Positions 35,303 through 43,783 of a stretch of DNA of 64,000 nt are shown one piece after another; the stretch's first letter is position 1, and every line of letters begins with the position of its first letter. The notes beneath the pieces were generated by a model that saw nothing but the letters and a program-made list of their open reading frames with translations, was not told the origin of the DNA and ran no database searches. A program made the translations under genes and the position numbers. This DNA comes from Parasutterella excrementihominis YIT 11859. GTDB taxonomy: Bacteria; Pseudomonadota; Gammaproteobacteria; Burkholderiales; Burkholderiaceae_F. The stretch covers positions 23,846 through 87,845 of the forward strand of contig NZ_GL883754.1 in NCBI RefSeq assembly GCF_000205025.1, in the 5' to 3' direction.

Positions 35303-36853
35303 TCAGTCGACTTCGCTGGCCTTCAAGTCAGATAAACGATAGCCGCAAACCGCCAGCGTACCGATGTAAAGCACGGCTGCACCCGCAACCACGCCGAGCA
35401 CGAGACCCAATTTAACCGCCCAGGGATATGCCATCTGCGTCCAGTCACAATAATGCTGAATAACTAAAAGATAAGCTGTCAAAAGAACGCTTCCGAGAAT
35501 CACCGTAAGGAAGAGTTTTTTCCAGCCGGCAAGCGGCGTAAACACACCGCGGCGACGCAGGATAATCAATAAACAGCAGGCATTAAAGCAGGCACCGAGA
35601 CCCACGGAAAGCGCCAAACCTGCATGAGAAAACAGCGGAACGTTCACTAAGTTAAAGATCTGCGTCACGATTAAAGCAGCGCAGGCAACCTTAACGGGTG
35701 TCTTAATGTCCTTCTGGGCATAAAAGCCCGGCGCCAGGATTTTGATTCCGATCAGACCGATCAATCCGATGGAGTAACCCATCACGGCAGTCGCAGTCTG
35801 ATAAACATCATTCACATTAAAACGGCTGCTTTGAAACAGCACGGATACCAGTCCTTCCCCGAGAAGCGCTAAGCCGATGGCCGCAGGAACGGCAAAAGCC
35901 ACCACGAGCTTCAAGCCCCAATCGAGCAGTGCGTTATAGCGATCCGTCATGCCCTTGGCGAAAGCCGCTGACAAGCTCGGCAAAAGAACCGTACCCAGCG
36001 CAACGCCGAGCAGCGCTGTCGGGAATTCCATCAGACGGTCGGCATAGGCCAGCCAAGTCACCGAGCCTTCGGCAAGAAAAGACGCGATATTCGTGTTAAT
36101 CAAGATCGAGATCTGCGCGACACCTACCGCAAAGAGTGCCGGCACCATGAGCTTCAATACTCGTCTGACCGACGGGTCTTTCATGGCTTTAAACGGATTC
36201 ACAAATCTCGGCAGCAAGTGGAGCTTAGCAAGCTGCGGAATCTGCACCGCCAGCTGCAGGAAACCGCCTGCCATCACGCCGACCGCTAAGGCGTAAATCG
36301 GCTGATCAAACAACGGCGCAACAAACAATGTCGCGGTGATCAAAGAAAGGTTGAGAAGAATCGGAACGGCCGCTGGAATCGCAAAATGCTTCCAGGTGTT
36401 GAGTACCGAAGAACTCAAAGCCACCAAAGACATAAAGAATATGTAAGGAAACATATAGCGCGTCAGGCGCGTTGCCGTATCAAAGGTAGCCGGTTCTTCC
36501 ACAAGACCGGAAGCAATCACAAACACGAGGATCGGAGCAGCAATGACGCCTAAAATGCTGACGCAAAGAACAATGAATCCGAGAAGAGAGGCAACTTTAT
36601 CGATAAAGGACTTCGTTTCTTCCGCAGAACGATTGCTCTTCACATCTGCCAGCATCGGCACAAAGGCCTGCTGGAAAGCACCTTCTGCAAAAAGACGTCT
36701 CAATAGGTTCGGTAATCGAAATGCAACGTAATATGCGTCCGTGTCACCGCTGACACCAAAGACACGGGCAATCAAAATATCCCGGATCAAACCTGTGATT
36801 CGGGACAAAAGCGTCATTGCCGAAATAACGGCTGCATTACGGAAAATACTCAC
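35303..36853 (-). CDS. murJ: Lipid II flippase
   Basis: 516 residues with 14 predicted membrane helices of the MATE-like MVF family. The GTG at 36853 is preferred to an ATG at 36886 because the resulting start (SIFRNAAVISAMTLLSRITG) lines up residue for residue with Escherichia coli MurJ. The conserved GFIRD-type and FRLPNLLRRLFAEGAFQQAF segments follow. MurJ moves lipid II across the inner membrane for peptidoglycan synthesis. As in many proteobacteria it is divergent from rpsT. Confidence 0.96.
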   Translation of the reverse strand: MSIFRNAAVISAMTLLSRITGLIRDILIARVFGVSGDTDAYYVAFRLPNLLRRLFAEGAFQQAFVPMLADVKSNRSAEETKSFIDKVASLLGFIVLCVSILGVIAAPILVFVIASGLVEEPATFDTATRLTRYMFPYIFFMSLVALSSSVLNTWKHFAIPAAVPILLNLSLITATLFVAPLFDQPIYALAVGVMAGGFLQLAVQIPQLAKLHLLPRFVNPFKAMKDPSVRRVLKLMVPALFAVGVAQISILINTNIASFLAEGSVTWLAYADRLMEFPTALLGVALGTVLLPSLSAAFAKGMTDRYNALLDWGLKLVVAFAVPAAIGLALLGEGLVSVLFQSSRFNVNDVYQTATAVMGYSIGLIGLIGIKILAPGFYAQKDIKTPVKVACAALIVTQIFNLVNVPLFSHAGLALSVGLGACFNACCLLIILRRRGVFTPLAGWKKLFLTVILGSVLLTAYLLVIQHYCDWTQMAYPWAVKLGLVLGVVAGAAVLYIGTLAVCGYRLSDLKASEVD

Positions 36854-36945
36854 TGCGATCTCGAAAAGAAAAAAGCCTGAAATCAACTGGATTCAGGTCA
36901 GTCAAAATTCTATCAGCCGAACGCCAGAGCGGCATAAGTTTGCGG

Positions 36946-36974
36946 TTGAAAACAAAAGAGATTTTCCGTATAAT
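36946..36974 (+). promoter_or_regulatory. Sigma70 promoter of rpsT
   Basis: TTGAAA (36946-36951) and a consensus TATAAT (36969-36974) are separated by exactly 17 bp. Transcription would start near 36981, leaving a leader of about 130 nt before rpsT. Confidence 0.85.
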
Positions 36975-36990
36975 TCTGCACTTTCGTGGG

Positions 36991-37010
36991 ATTCGGTTCG
37001 AGGACCGAAT
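36991..37010 (+). promoter_or_regulatory. Hairpin in the rpsT leader
   Basis: ATTCGGT (36991-36997), TCGAGG and ACCGAAT (37004-37010) form a perfect 7-bp stem near the 5' end of the predicted leader. Ribosomal protein leaders are often sites of autogenous control; here that role is inferred from position only. Confidence 0.5.
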
Positions 37011-37110
37011 TACCTTATTTGTTTAACCAAACCGGCCGAGCCCGTAGTATTGCTAGTGGCGACCGGTAAAGTAAGAAAACTCGCCACTCGCATAGGCAAG
37101 GAAAGAAACA

Positions 37111-37374
37111 ATGGCAAATTCTAAGCAAGCTCGCAAGCGCGCTATCCAGGCAGTTGCTCGCAACAAGCACCTCTCTGCACAGCGTTCTCGCTATCGCACA
37201 GCTATCAAGAACGTTCGCAAGGCTATTCTCGCCGGCGACAAAGCTGCTGCTCAGACTCTCTACGTCACAGCTCAGTCTGTGATCGACTCTATGGCTGACA
37301 AAGGTGTTCTTCATAAGAACGCCGCTGCTCGTCATAAGAGCCGCCTGGTTGTTGCTATCAAGGCAATGGCCTAA
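37111..37374 (+). CDS. rpsT: 30S ribosomal protein S20
   Basis: 87 residues, very basic and helical: [20 protein letters not shown] at the start and [14 protein letters not shown] at the end are typical of S20. AAGGAA lies upstream of the ATG. It binds 16S rRNA. Neighbour murJ on the other strand is the usual one. A strong promoter at 36946 and terminator at 37423 define a single-gene unit. Confidence 0.98.
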   Translation: MANSKQARKRAIQAVARNKHLSAQRSRYRTAIKNVRKAILAGDKAAAQTLYVTAQSVIDSMADKGVLHKNAAARHKSRLVVAIKAMA

Positions 37375-37422
37375 TCAATCTTTTCCGTCTGCTTCGCTCT
37401 GAAGCAGAGCAAAGATTCCAAA

Positions 37423-37450
37423 AGCTCGGGAAAATTTCCCGGGCTTTTTT
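37423..37450 (+). terminator. Terminator of rpsT
   Basis: AGCTCGGG (37423-37430) and CCCGGGCT (37438-37445) form an 8-bp stem with one G-U pair around a 7-base loop, followed by T residues. Confidence 0.88.
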
Positions 37451-37806
37451 GTTATCTGTTATTGCAAAATACCATCGGGAGAAACCGCAAGAGTCTTATC
37501 ATTTTTGATAGCGTCCTTTAATTTTTTAGGCAAAATTTAATCTAAATTACCTAGGTATTTTTACTTATATTATCTAAAATTTAAATTTATAAAAATCCCT
37601 TTTTAGGGCCTTGTCTCTCTTGACTTTTCTCATCTTTGACAAGCTCTCTCAATTTTGATCGTCCTGGGTTTGTTCTAATCCTTTTTCTCGACATCCCATA
37701 ATGACGCGGTAGCGATCTTTTTTCCTTTGTTGAAAATAGTTTTTAAGTCGTCGGAACATACCATCAAAACCGACGCGCCACTCTACCCCAAGAGGAGAAT
37801 TCAACA
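37451..37806. promoter_or_regulatory. AT-rich upstream region of the molybdopterin oxidoreductase genes
   Basis: 356 bp without a gene. A very AT-rich part (37530-37605) contains the perfect 10-bp palindrome TACCTAGGTA (37548-37557) and, nearby, a short CCCTTTTTAGGG stem. This is a plausible activator-controlled promoter, but no canonical FNR box (TTGAT-N4-ATCAA) was found. AGAGGAGAAT precedes the start codon. Confidence 0.45.
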
Positions 37807-40014
37807 ATGGACAAAACACAAGGATTGAAAGTTACTCGTCGATCCATCCTCAAAACGATCCCGGCCCTCTCCGCCATCAGCGCGGGAAGCAGCTTCTTCA
37901 CAAAAGCAGCATGCGCACAAGAGCCGCTTGAAGACGGATACACGATCTGCGACAACTGCAACCAAATGCCGATGTGCGGTATTCATTTCCATAGACAGGG
38001 CAACACCGTAGTTTCCGTCGGAAACTGGAAAGAACACAGCGGCAAGCTGTTGTGCAATAAAGCCTTGGCTACTTTACAGCGCCTCTACAACCCCAACCGC
38101 CTGCTCTATCCGATGAAGCGCACCAATCCGAAAGGAAGTGTCGATCCCGGATTCGTTCGTATTTCCTGGCAGGAAGCTTTGGCAACGATTGCTGCCAATA
38201 TGAAGAAGATCCGTGATCAGTACGGTGCAGAAAAACTTTTCATCTTCTGCGGCGACCCGAAAGAACCTCGTCCTGCCGCTATGCGCCTGGCACGCTACTT
38301 CGGCACCTATCACTACGGTACCGAATCTTCTGTTGCCTGCCGTAAAGGTTCTCTGCTGGCTGAACAGCTTGTTTTCGGCTGCGAGTACGCCGGCGGCGGC
38401 TGCGGCCCGAAGACAAAATCCTTCATGGTAATGGCCACCAACGGTGCATGGTCTAAACCGCACGGCTGGTGGAATATGATCAGTGCTGCTAAGCAGCGCG
38501 GTGTCAACATCATCGTGATTGACGCACGCCGCACTAAAGTTGCTGAACTCGCAACCATCCATCTCCAGCCCAAGCAGGGCACAGACGCCGCCTTAGGCGC
38601 CGGTATCTGCCGCGTCCTCTTCGAAGAAGGTTTGTACAACAAGCCCTTCTGCGACAAGTGGGTTTACGGCGTTGAAGAGTACAGAAATTACTGCAAAGAC
38701 TTCACACCTGAAAAGACCGAAGCCATTACCGGCGTTCCTGCCGACCTTATCGTTAAGGCCGCTCGTATGTACGCCGAAGGCCCTGGAAGCTTCGCTCTGA
38801 CTTCGCAGTCTCTTTCTCACTCCAGAAACGGCGTCAACAGCGCACGCGCTCTGCTGAACATCCCCGCAATCCTGGGTTACGTCGATATCCCCGGAGGTGC
38901 TCTCTTCGGTGTCGGTCCTAAAGGCTATATCGTCCACGACAACGGCCTCACAGAAGACTTCGTTGATTACAACTGGTTCAAGGCTCACAAGAAAGACCGT
39001 CTCGACAAAGACTTCGTTCCTGTTTGGAATCACACTCAGGTTCAGTTCAACCCGAACCAGCTGCCTGAACACGTCAAGAACGGCAAACTCCGCGGCATGG
39101 TCGCTTTCGGCTTTAACGTCATGATTTGGCCGCAGCCTCAGGTTTATGCAGAAGCCATCAAGAACATGGACTTCTCCTGCGCAACGGACTACTTCTACCG
39201 TGATGAAACCCACCACGACATGGACATTATTTTGCCCGCCGCCATGAACTATGAACGCTATGCACCGTTCGGCACACATGCCGGCAACAAGGTATCTGTC
39301 AGAACTCCGGTTAAGCCTATGGGCGAAGCCAAGGAAGACTGGTGGATCGCACTGCAGCTCGGCTGCTTAGTTGATGATCCGAAACACTTCTTTGACGGCG
39401 ATCCTGTCAAGGCATGCGACTCCATCCTGAAAGAATGGGGCACCACATATGCCGACGCTCAGAAGAACCTGCCGAATATGACTCAGGTTCAGGGTGCAAA
39501 ACAGCAGCCGCTCAAATACGAAAAAGGCCTTCTCCGTCACGACGGTCAGCCAGGTTTCGATACACCGTCCGGCAAGATCGAGTTGTCTTCCAATATTACG
39601 AAGATGCACAACCTCGGCACGATTCCTATTTATGTCGAACCGTATCAGCCGACAGCCGAATATCCGATCAAACTGATCAACGGTACTCGCGCTCCGTACA
39701 TTACGCACTCCAAGACCCGCAGCGACTCTCCGTATCTGCTTGAAATCGAACCGATGTCCACCGTGGACATCAACCCCGAAGATGCTAAGGCCCGCGGCAT
39801 CAACGAAGGCGACAAAGTATTGATCAAGAACCAGTACGGTCAGGCAAGAGCTCGTGCTCGAGTCTCCATCATCGTTCCTCCGGGAACCGCCGGCATGCAG
39901 TACGGCTGGCGAGGAGACCAGAACACCCAGGTTTTGATCCCGCGCGAATGGGACAAACTCTCGGGCTATGCACCCTACTTTGAAACAACCGTTCAAATCA
40001 CGAAGGAGGCCTAA
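37807..40014 (+). CDS. Tat-exported molybdopterin oxidoreductase catalytic subunit (DMSO reductase superfamily)
   Basis: 735 residues. The N-terminus holds a Tat signal (TRRSILKTIPALSAISAG), so the enzyme works in the periplasm. Cysteines C48, C51, C57 and C83 form the usual [4Fe-4S] site, with five rather than three residues between the second and third. The molybdenum ligand is probably C178 in ESSVACRKGS. Later elements are FMVMATNGAWSKPHGWWNMI, VIDARRTKVAELA, the NIPAILGYVDIPGG region and a C-terminal guanylate-dinucleotide-binding domain (DAKARGINEGDKVLI). Thiosulfate/polysulfide/tetrathionate reductases, arsenate reductases and the catechol dehydroxylases of gut bacteria share this fold; the substrate cannot be fixed. 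The ferredoxin subunit follows after 3 bp; no membrane anchor gene is present. Confidence 0.88.
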   Translation: MDKTQGLKVTRRSILKTIPALSAISAGSSFFTKAACAQEPLEDGYTICDNCNQMPMCGIHFHRQGNTVVSVGNWKEHSGKLLCNKALATLQRLYNPNRLLYPMKRTNPKGSVDPGFVRISWQEALATIAANMKKIRDQYGAEKLFIFCGDPKEPRPAAMRLARYFGTYHYGTESSVACRKGSLLAEQLVFGCEYAGGGCGPKTKSFMVMATNGAWSKPHGWWNMISAAKQRGVNIIVIDARRTKVAELATIHLQPKQGTDAALGAGICRVLFEEGLYNKPFCDKWVYGVEEYRNYCKDFTPEKTEAITGVPADLIVKAARMYAEGPGSFALTSQSLSHSRNGVNSARALLNIPAILGYVDIPGGALFGVGPKGYIVHDNGLTEDFVDYNWFKAHKKDRLDKDFVPVWNHTQVQFNPNQLPEHVKNGKLRGMVAFGFNVMIWPQPQVYAEAIKNMDFSCATDYFYRDETHHDMDIILPAAMNYERYAPFGTHAGNKVSVRTPVKPMGEAKEDWWIALQLGCLVDDPKHFFDGDPVKACDSILKEWGTTYADAQKNLPNMTQVQGAKQQPLKYEKGLLRHDGQPGFDTPSGKIELSSNITKMHNLGTIPIYVEPYQPTAEYPIKLINGTRAPYITHSKTRSDSPYLLEIEPMSTVDINPEDAKARGINEGDKVLIKNQYGQARARARVSIIVPPGTAGMQYGWRGDQNTQVLIPREWDKLSGYAPYFETTVQITKEA

Positions 40015-40017
40015 GCG

Positions 40018-40653
40018 ATGAGCCAGTTCGGAATAATCGTCAATGTCGATAAATGCATCGGCTGCCAGGCATGCTTCGTTGCCTGCAAAGAAGAAAATAA
40101 AGTTGCTCCCGGAATCCAGTGGAATCAGATCCATCGTGCAGAAAATCTGCAGGACCGCATCATCAACTATTTCCGCGTGAGCTGCCAGCACTGCGACAAT
40201 CCGGCCTGCCTGCCGGTCTGCCCTGCTAAGGCCATTTATAAAGGCCCGCACGGAGAAGTGCTTGTTGATCAATCCAAGTGCATCAGCTGCGGCGCCTGCG
40301 CCATGGCTTGCCCGTACGGTGCTCCGAAGTTCAACAGAAGCGGCAAGACATCTTACTGGGATGGCCCGGCCTTGGCTTCCGTTCCGCTTCAGCCGCATCA
40401 GCAGCGCACTCCCGGCAAAGCCGAAAGATGCACGCTTTGCGTCCAGCGCACCTCCAACGGTCAAGTACCTAAGTGCGTCGAAGCCTGCGCTGTTAAGGCT
40501 CTGACTTTCGTTGACTACGACAATCTGACCCCTGAACAGAAAGCCCTGGTTGACAAGTCCGTCGCATTGAACGAAGCCGCTGGTACCAAACCGAAAGTTC
40601 GTTATATTGCAAGCCATATGGACATTGCAGGACGTCAGGAAAAGATGTTCTAA
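40018..40653 (+). CDS. Four-cluster ferredoxin subunit (DmsB/PhsB/NrfC type)
   Basis: 211 residues with four cysteine groups that bind [4Fe-4S] clusters: CIGCQACFVACKEEN, CDNPACLPVCPAKAIY (preceded by CQHC), CISCGACAMACPYGAP and CTLCVQR with the late KCVEACAVKAL. It passes electrons to the molybdopterin subunit and is presumably exported with it by the Tat pathway, since it lacks its own signal. AAGGAGG lies 10 bases before the ATG, inside the end of the upstream gene, so the two are translationally linked. The usual membrane subunit (DmsC, PsrC/NrfD) is missing; a strong terminator comes next. Confidence 0.93.
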   Translation: MSQFGIIVNVDKCIGCQACFVACKEENKVAPGIQWNQIHRAENLQDRIINYFRVSCQHCDNPACLPVCPAKAIYKGPHGEVLVDQSKCISCGACAMACPYGAPKFNRSGKTSYWDGPALASVPLQPHQQRTPGKAERCTLCVQRTSNGQVPKCVEACAVKALTFVDYDNLTPEQKALVDKSVALNEAAGTKPKVRYIASHMDIAGRQEKMF

Positions 40654-40676
40654 CCACAGATTTTCTCTGATAGACA

Positions 40677-40714
40677 AATCGGGCCGGGGCTTTGACTCTC
40701 GGTCCGATTTTTTC
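40677..40714 (+). terminator. Terminator after the ferredoxin subunit gene
   Basis: AATCGGGCCG (40677-40686) and CGGTCCGATT (40700-40709) form a 10-bp stem with one G-U pair, followed by a T run. It shows that the molybdopterin operon has only two genes. Confidence 0.88.
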
Positions 40715-40745
40715 TTCCGTAGTTTCGGCAATATTCCGAAAGGCC

Positions 40746-40776
40746 TTGAGCTACTGCGTGCTCTCGGACATATAAT
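40746..40776 (+). promoter_or_regulatory. Probable promoter of argD-argF
   Basis: A consensus TATAAT (40771-40776) lies 50 bp before the argD start, with TTGAGC (40746-40751) 19 bp upstream. The spacing is longer than ideal, so an activator or extended contacts may help. Confidence 0.55.
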
Positions 40777-40826
40777 TGAAAAATTAACTTTCTTTGAAAC
40801 AAATTATTAATAAAGGATCTTCAGGC

Positions 40827-42005
40827 ATGTCTCATCTGATGAATAACTATGGTCGCCTTCCTGTCTCTTTTGATCACGGTCAGGGTGTTTGGCTCTGGGA
40901 TAAAGAAGGCCACAAGTACTTGGACGCTTTAGCAGGCATCGCCGTGAACTCCGTCGGCCATGCTCATCCGAGACTGGTTCGAGCCATTGCCGACCAGGCT
41001 TCCAAGCTCATCCACTGCTCAAACTACTTCAACATCGACCTTCAGGAAAAAGTCGCAGAAAAATTAGTCGAACATTCCGGTCTTGAGGCTGTTTTCTTCT
41101 GCAACAGCGGTCTCGAAGCCAACGAATGTGCCATCAAGATCGCCCGTAAATTTGGGCATACCAAGGGCATCGAAGTTCCTAACATTATTGTCTTAAAACA
41201 CGCCTTCCACGGACGCTCCATTGCCACCCTTTCCGCTACAGGCAATCCCTCTGTCAGAGAAGATTTCTCTCCATATACAGAAGGCTTCATTTTTGTCGAT
41301 GAGTCTGATTTGAACGGAATCCGTAAGATCGTTGAAGAAAATAAAAATGTTGTCGCTATCTTCTTTGAACCGATTCTCGGCGAAGGCGGCGTCGTCCCTA
41401 TCGATCTTTCCGTCATCAAAGGCATTCGTGAAATCTGTGACGAACACGACCTCTTGATGATGTGCGACGAAGTCCAGTGCGGCATGGGTCGCTCCGGCAA
41501 GTGGTTCGCTCATCAATGGGCTGAAATCAAACCCGACGTCATCACGATGGCTAAGGGTTTGGCAGGCGGCGTTCCTGTCGGCGCTGTCATCGTGAGCGAA
41601 AAGGCGAATATCTTTAAACCCGGCAATCACGGATCAACTTTCGGCGGCAACCCTCTTGCTATGCGTGCAGCCCTCGAAACGCTCTCCATCATCGAAAACG
41701 AGAAACTTGTCGAAAACGCCCTTGAAGTCGGTAAGAAACTCAAGAAAGCACTTTCTAAATCTCTTAACGGTTTCCCAGGCGTGCGCGGTATTCGCGGCAA
41801 AGGCCTGATGCTCGGTATCGTTCTTGACCGTGATGCCCACGACATTCTCGAACTCGGTCTGAAAGCCGGTTTAACCTTCAGTGTCACTGCCGGAAACGTT
41901 ATTCGTCTCGTTCCCGCTTTGACAATCACTGAAGCCGAGGCTGACGAACTCGTCAAGAGAATCACTCCCGTGATCAGATCGTTCCTTGCACAGCCGAAGA
42001 TCTAA
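40827..42005 (+). CDS. argD: Acetylornithine aminotransferase
   Basis: 392 residues from the ATG at 40827 (AAGGA upstream); an in-frame ATG at 40794 would add 11 poorly conserved residues. Class III aminotransferase features: DALAGIAVNSVGHAHP, FFCNSGLEANECAIKIAR, the cofactor Asp in MMCDEVQCGMGRSG and the PLP lysine in TMAKGLAGGVP. It makes N-acetylornithine in arginine synthesis. argF follows after 8 bp in the same transcript. Confidence 0.96.
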   Translation: MSHLMNNYGRLPVSFDHGQGVWLWDKEGHKYLDALAGIAVNSVGHAHPRLVRAIADQASKLIHCSNYFNIDLQEKVAEKLVEHSGLEAVFFCNSGLEANECAIKIARKFGHTKGIEVPNIIVLKHAFHGRSIATLSATGNPSVREDFSPYTEGFIFVDESDLNGIRKIVEENKNVVAIFFEPILGEGGVVPIDLSVIKGIREICDEHDLLMMCDEVQCGMGRSGKWFAHQWAEIKPDVITMAKGLAGGVPVGAVIVSEKANIFKPGNHGSTFGGNPLAMRAALETLSIIENEKLVENALEVGKKLKKALSKSLNGFPGVRGIRGKGLMLGIVLDRDAHDILELGLKAGLTFSVTAGNVIRLVPALTITEAEADELVKRITPVIRSFLAQPKI

Positions 42006-42013
42006 GGTGATTC

Positions 42014-42931
42014 ATGCACAAGAACTTTCTGTGCCTTAAAGATTGCTCGGCGGACGAGTTAAATTACCTTCTCCGCCGGGCCATAAAACTCAAGTCTCGT
42101 TTCAAGGCCGGGGAGGTTTACCGTCCCTTTGAAGGAAAAGTGCTGGCGATGCTTTTTGAAAAAGCCAGCACCCGCACCCGCGTTTCCTTTGAGGCAGGCA
42201 TGGCTCAGCTCGGAGGAACCTCGATTTACCTGAACACGAGCGAAACTCAGCTGAAAAATGAAGAAACCATTGAGGACACTGCTCGAGCCGTATCCCGTAT
42301 GGTTGACCTTGTCATGATCCGAACAGGCCCTCATAGCCGATTAGAGGCATTTGCGAAAGAGTCGGAGGTGCCGGTCATCAACGGCCTGACCAACGACAGT
42401 CATCCCTGCCAGGTCATGGGCGACATCATGAGCTTCATAGAAAAACGGGGTTCAATTAAGGGCGCCGTCGTGACTTGGATCGGAGACGCGAACAACGTAC
42501 TCTACTCCTGGCTTTACGCAGCCTCCATTCTCGGATTTAAGGTGCATATTTCGGCGCCCCCGGGATACTCGATCAATCCGACACAAGTTCCGGATAACGA
42601 TGACTGCTATGACTTTTTCCTATCTCCGGAAGAGGCCGCAGAAGGCGCCGACCTTGTGACCACGGACAATTGGAGATCTTGCGGTTACGACGAAAATCAA
42701 GCCAAACGGCAATCCAAATCGGCTCGCTGGCAAGTAAATGAAACGGTCATGAAAGCGGCAAAACCAGACGCTTTATTCATGCATTGCCTTCCCGCCTTCC
42801 GCGGGCAAGAGGTCTCTTCCGAAGTCATCGACGGACCGCAGTCTGTCGTTTGGGACGAGGCTGAAAACCGCTTGCACTTTCAAAAAGCACTGATGGAATA
42901 TTTGCTTTTAGGCAGAATTGAAGACGTTTAG
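42014..42931 (+). CDS. argF: Ornithine carbamoyltransferase
   Basis: 305 residues. The carbamoyl-phosphate site EKASTRTRVSFEAG, the HPCQVMGD loop and the C-terminal FMHCLPAFRGQEVSSEV with the reactive Cys are all diagnostic. The enzyme forms citrulline in arginine synthesis. It is the second gene of the argD-argF unit and is followed by a terminator. Confidence 0.97.
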   Translation: MHKNFLCLKDCSADELNYLLRRAIKLKSRFKAGEVYRPFEGKVLAMLFEKASTRTRVSFEAGMAQLGGTSIYLNTSETQLKNEETIEDTARAVSRMVDLVMIRTGPHSRLEAFAKESEVPVINGLTNDSHPCQVMGDIMSFIEKRGSIKGAVVTWIGDANNVLYSWLYAASILGFKVHISAPPGYSINPTQVPDNDDCYDFFLSPEEAAEGADLVTTDNWRSCGYDENQAKRQSKSARWQVNETVMKAAKPDALFMHCLPAFRGQEVSSEVIDGPQSVVWDEAENRLHFQKALMEYLLLGRIEDV

Positions 42932-42950
42932 CTTCTGTTAAAGCATTTTG

Positions 42951-42985
42951 AAAGCCTCGAAAGTATTCCGCTCTCGAGGCTTTTT
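42951..42985 (+). terminator. Terminator of argD-argF
   Basis: AAAGCCTCGA (42951-42960) and TCGAGGCTTT (42974-42983) form a 10-bp stem followed by T residues. Confidence 0.88.
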
Positions 42986-43064
42986 GACGTTCTATCGCAT
43001 TCAATACTTCCTGAATTTATCGGATGCAACTAAACTAAGAAAAACCAGTTTGTCGGAGGTATCT

Positions 43065-43346
43065 ATGGAAAGATCCCAAAGAGAAAGGCTGACTGAAGAG
43101 TTGACGCTTGTGCTCCTTTATTTGACATCTTTCACCGAAAAGCAATGTCCTAATGTCCGTATGGCCTGGAAGACGCATGATTGGACGGCATTAGACGATC
43201 TTGCAGAGGACGGTTTCATGGTTCCTCCGCACAACAGAAAAAACTACACTCGTTACTTGACCGACGAAGGTGTTGAGAAAGCCAAAGAGCTACTGGAGCA
43301 AATTGGTCCTTCACTTGGTTTCAAAAAAGAAGATTGGGGAGATTGA
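43065..43346 (+). CDS. DUF6429-like small protein, copy 1
   Basis: 93 residues from the ATG at 43065, which has GGAGG a few bases upstream; a longer frame back to 42948 runs through the argF terminator and is rejected. The core LTEELTLVLLYLTSF, MAWKTHDWTALDDLAEDGF and LTDEGVEKAKELLE matches the DUF6429 family, small cytoplasmic proteins of unknown function that resemble a winged-helix fold. A second copy of equal length follows 124 bp downstream. Confidence 0.82.
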   Translation: MERSQRERLTEELTLVLLYLTSFTEKQCPNVRMAWKTHDWTALDDLAEDGFMVPPHNRKNYTRYLTDEGVEKAKELLEQIGPSLGFKKEDWGD

Positions 43347-43470
43347 CGTTCTTCTTAGCGCAAACTCAAGATCGTCTACCACTGCGGTGGCGACCGAAAT
43401 GGCCTCCTCATTTTATGAACAAAAGTCTTGAAGATTAGACTGAATGTCTCGTGAATTGGAGGAGATTGTC

Positions 43471-43752
43471 TTGGAAAAAACAGAACGCGACAAATTAATC
43501 GACGAGCTGACGCTGGCTCTTCTTTATCTGACTTCCTTTACCGAAGAAGGCAAGCCGGATGTCCGCATGTCTTGGAAAAGTCACGATTGGACGGCAATGG
43601 ACCGATTAGTGGACGATGGTTTTATCGAGAAACCGAAATGCATACGTAAGCATTCTCGAGTCCTCACGAACGAAGGAATTGAAAAAGCCAAGGAACTCTT
43701 GGACCACGTCGGTCCCTCCCTTGGCTTTAATAAAAAAGACTGGACGAATTAG
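43471..43752 (+). CDS. DUF6429-like small protein, copy 2 (TTG start)
   Basis: 93 residues if translation starts at the TTG at 43471. This start is chosen because GGAGGAG lies just upstream and because the protein then aligns without gaps to copy 1 over its whole length, with 55 of 93 identical positions counted by eye. An ATG at 43444 would add nine residues and put the ribosome site inside the gene. Differences cluster in the loop around residues 52-64 (PKCIRKHSR versus PPHNRKNYTR). The pair is a tandem duplication old enough to have diverged; function unknown. Confidence 0.8.
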   Translation: MEKTERDKLIDELTLALLYLTSFTEEGKPDVRMSWKSHDWTAMDRLVDDGFIEKPKCIRKHSRVLTNEGIEKAKELLDHVGPSLGFNKKDWTN

Positions 43753-43777
43753 TTCCGCAGAGCCTTCGCCTGCGGAA
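43753..43777. terminator. Inverted repeat between convergent DUF6429 and murB genes
   Basis: TTCCGCAG (43753-43760) and CTGCGGAA (43770-43777) form a perfect 8-bp stem directly after the stop codon of the DUF6429 gene. It lacks a T run in either direction, so termination is possible but unproven. Confidence 0.45.
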
Positions 43778-43783
43778 ACTCAC

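Noticed and set aside
39367..40731. Open frame of 454 codons opposite the molybdopterin and ferredoxin genes
   Set aside because: Fully antisense to two well-supported genes and spans the terminator; no domain recognised.
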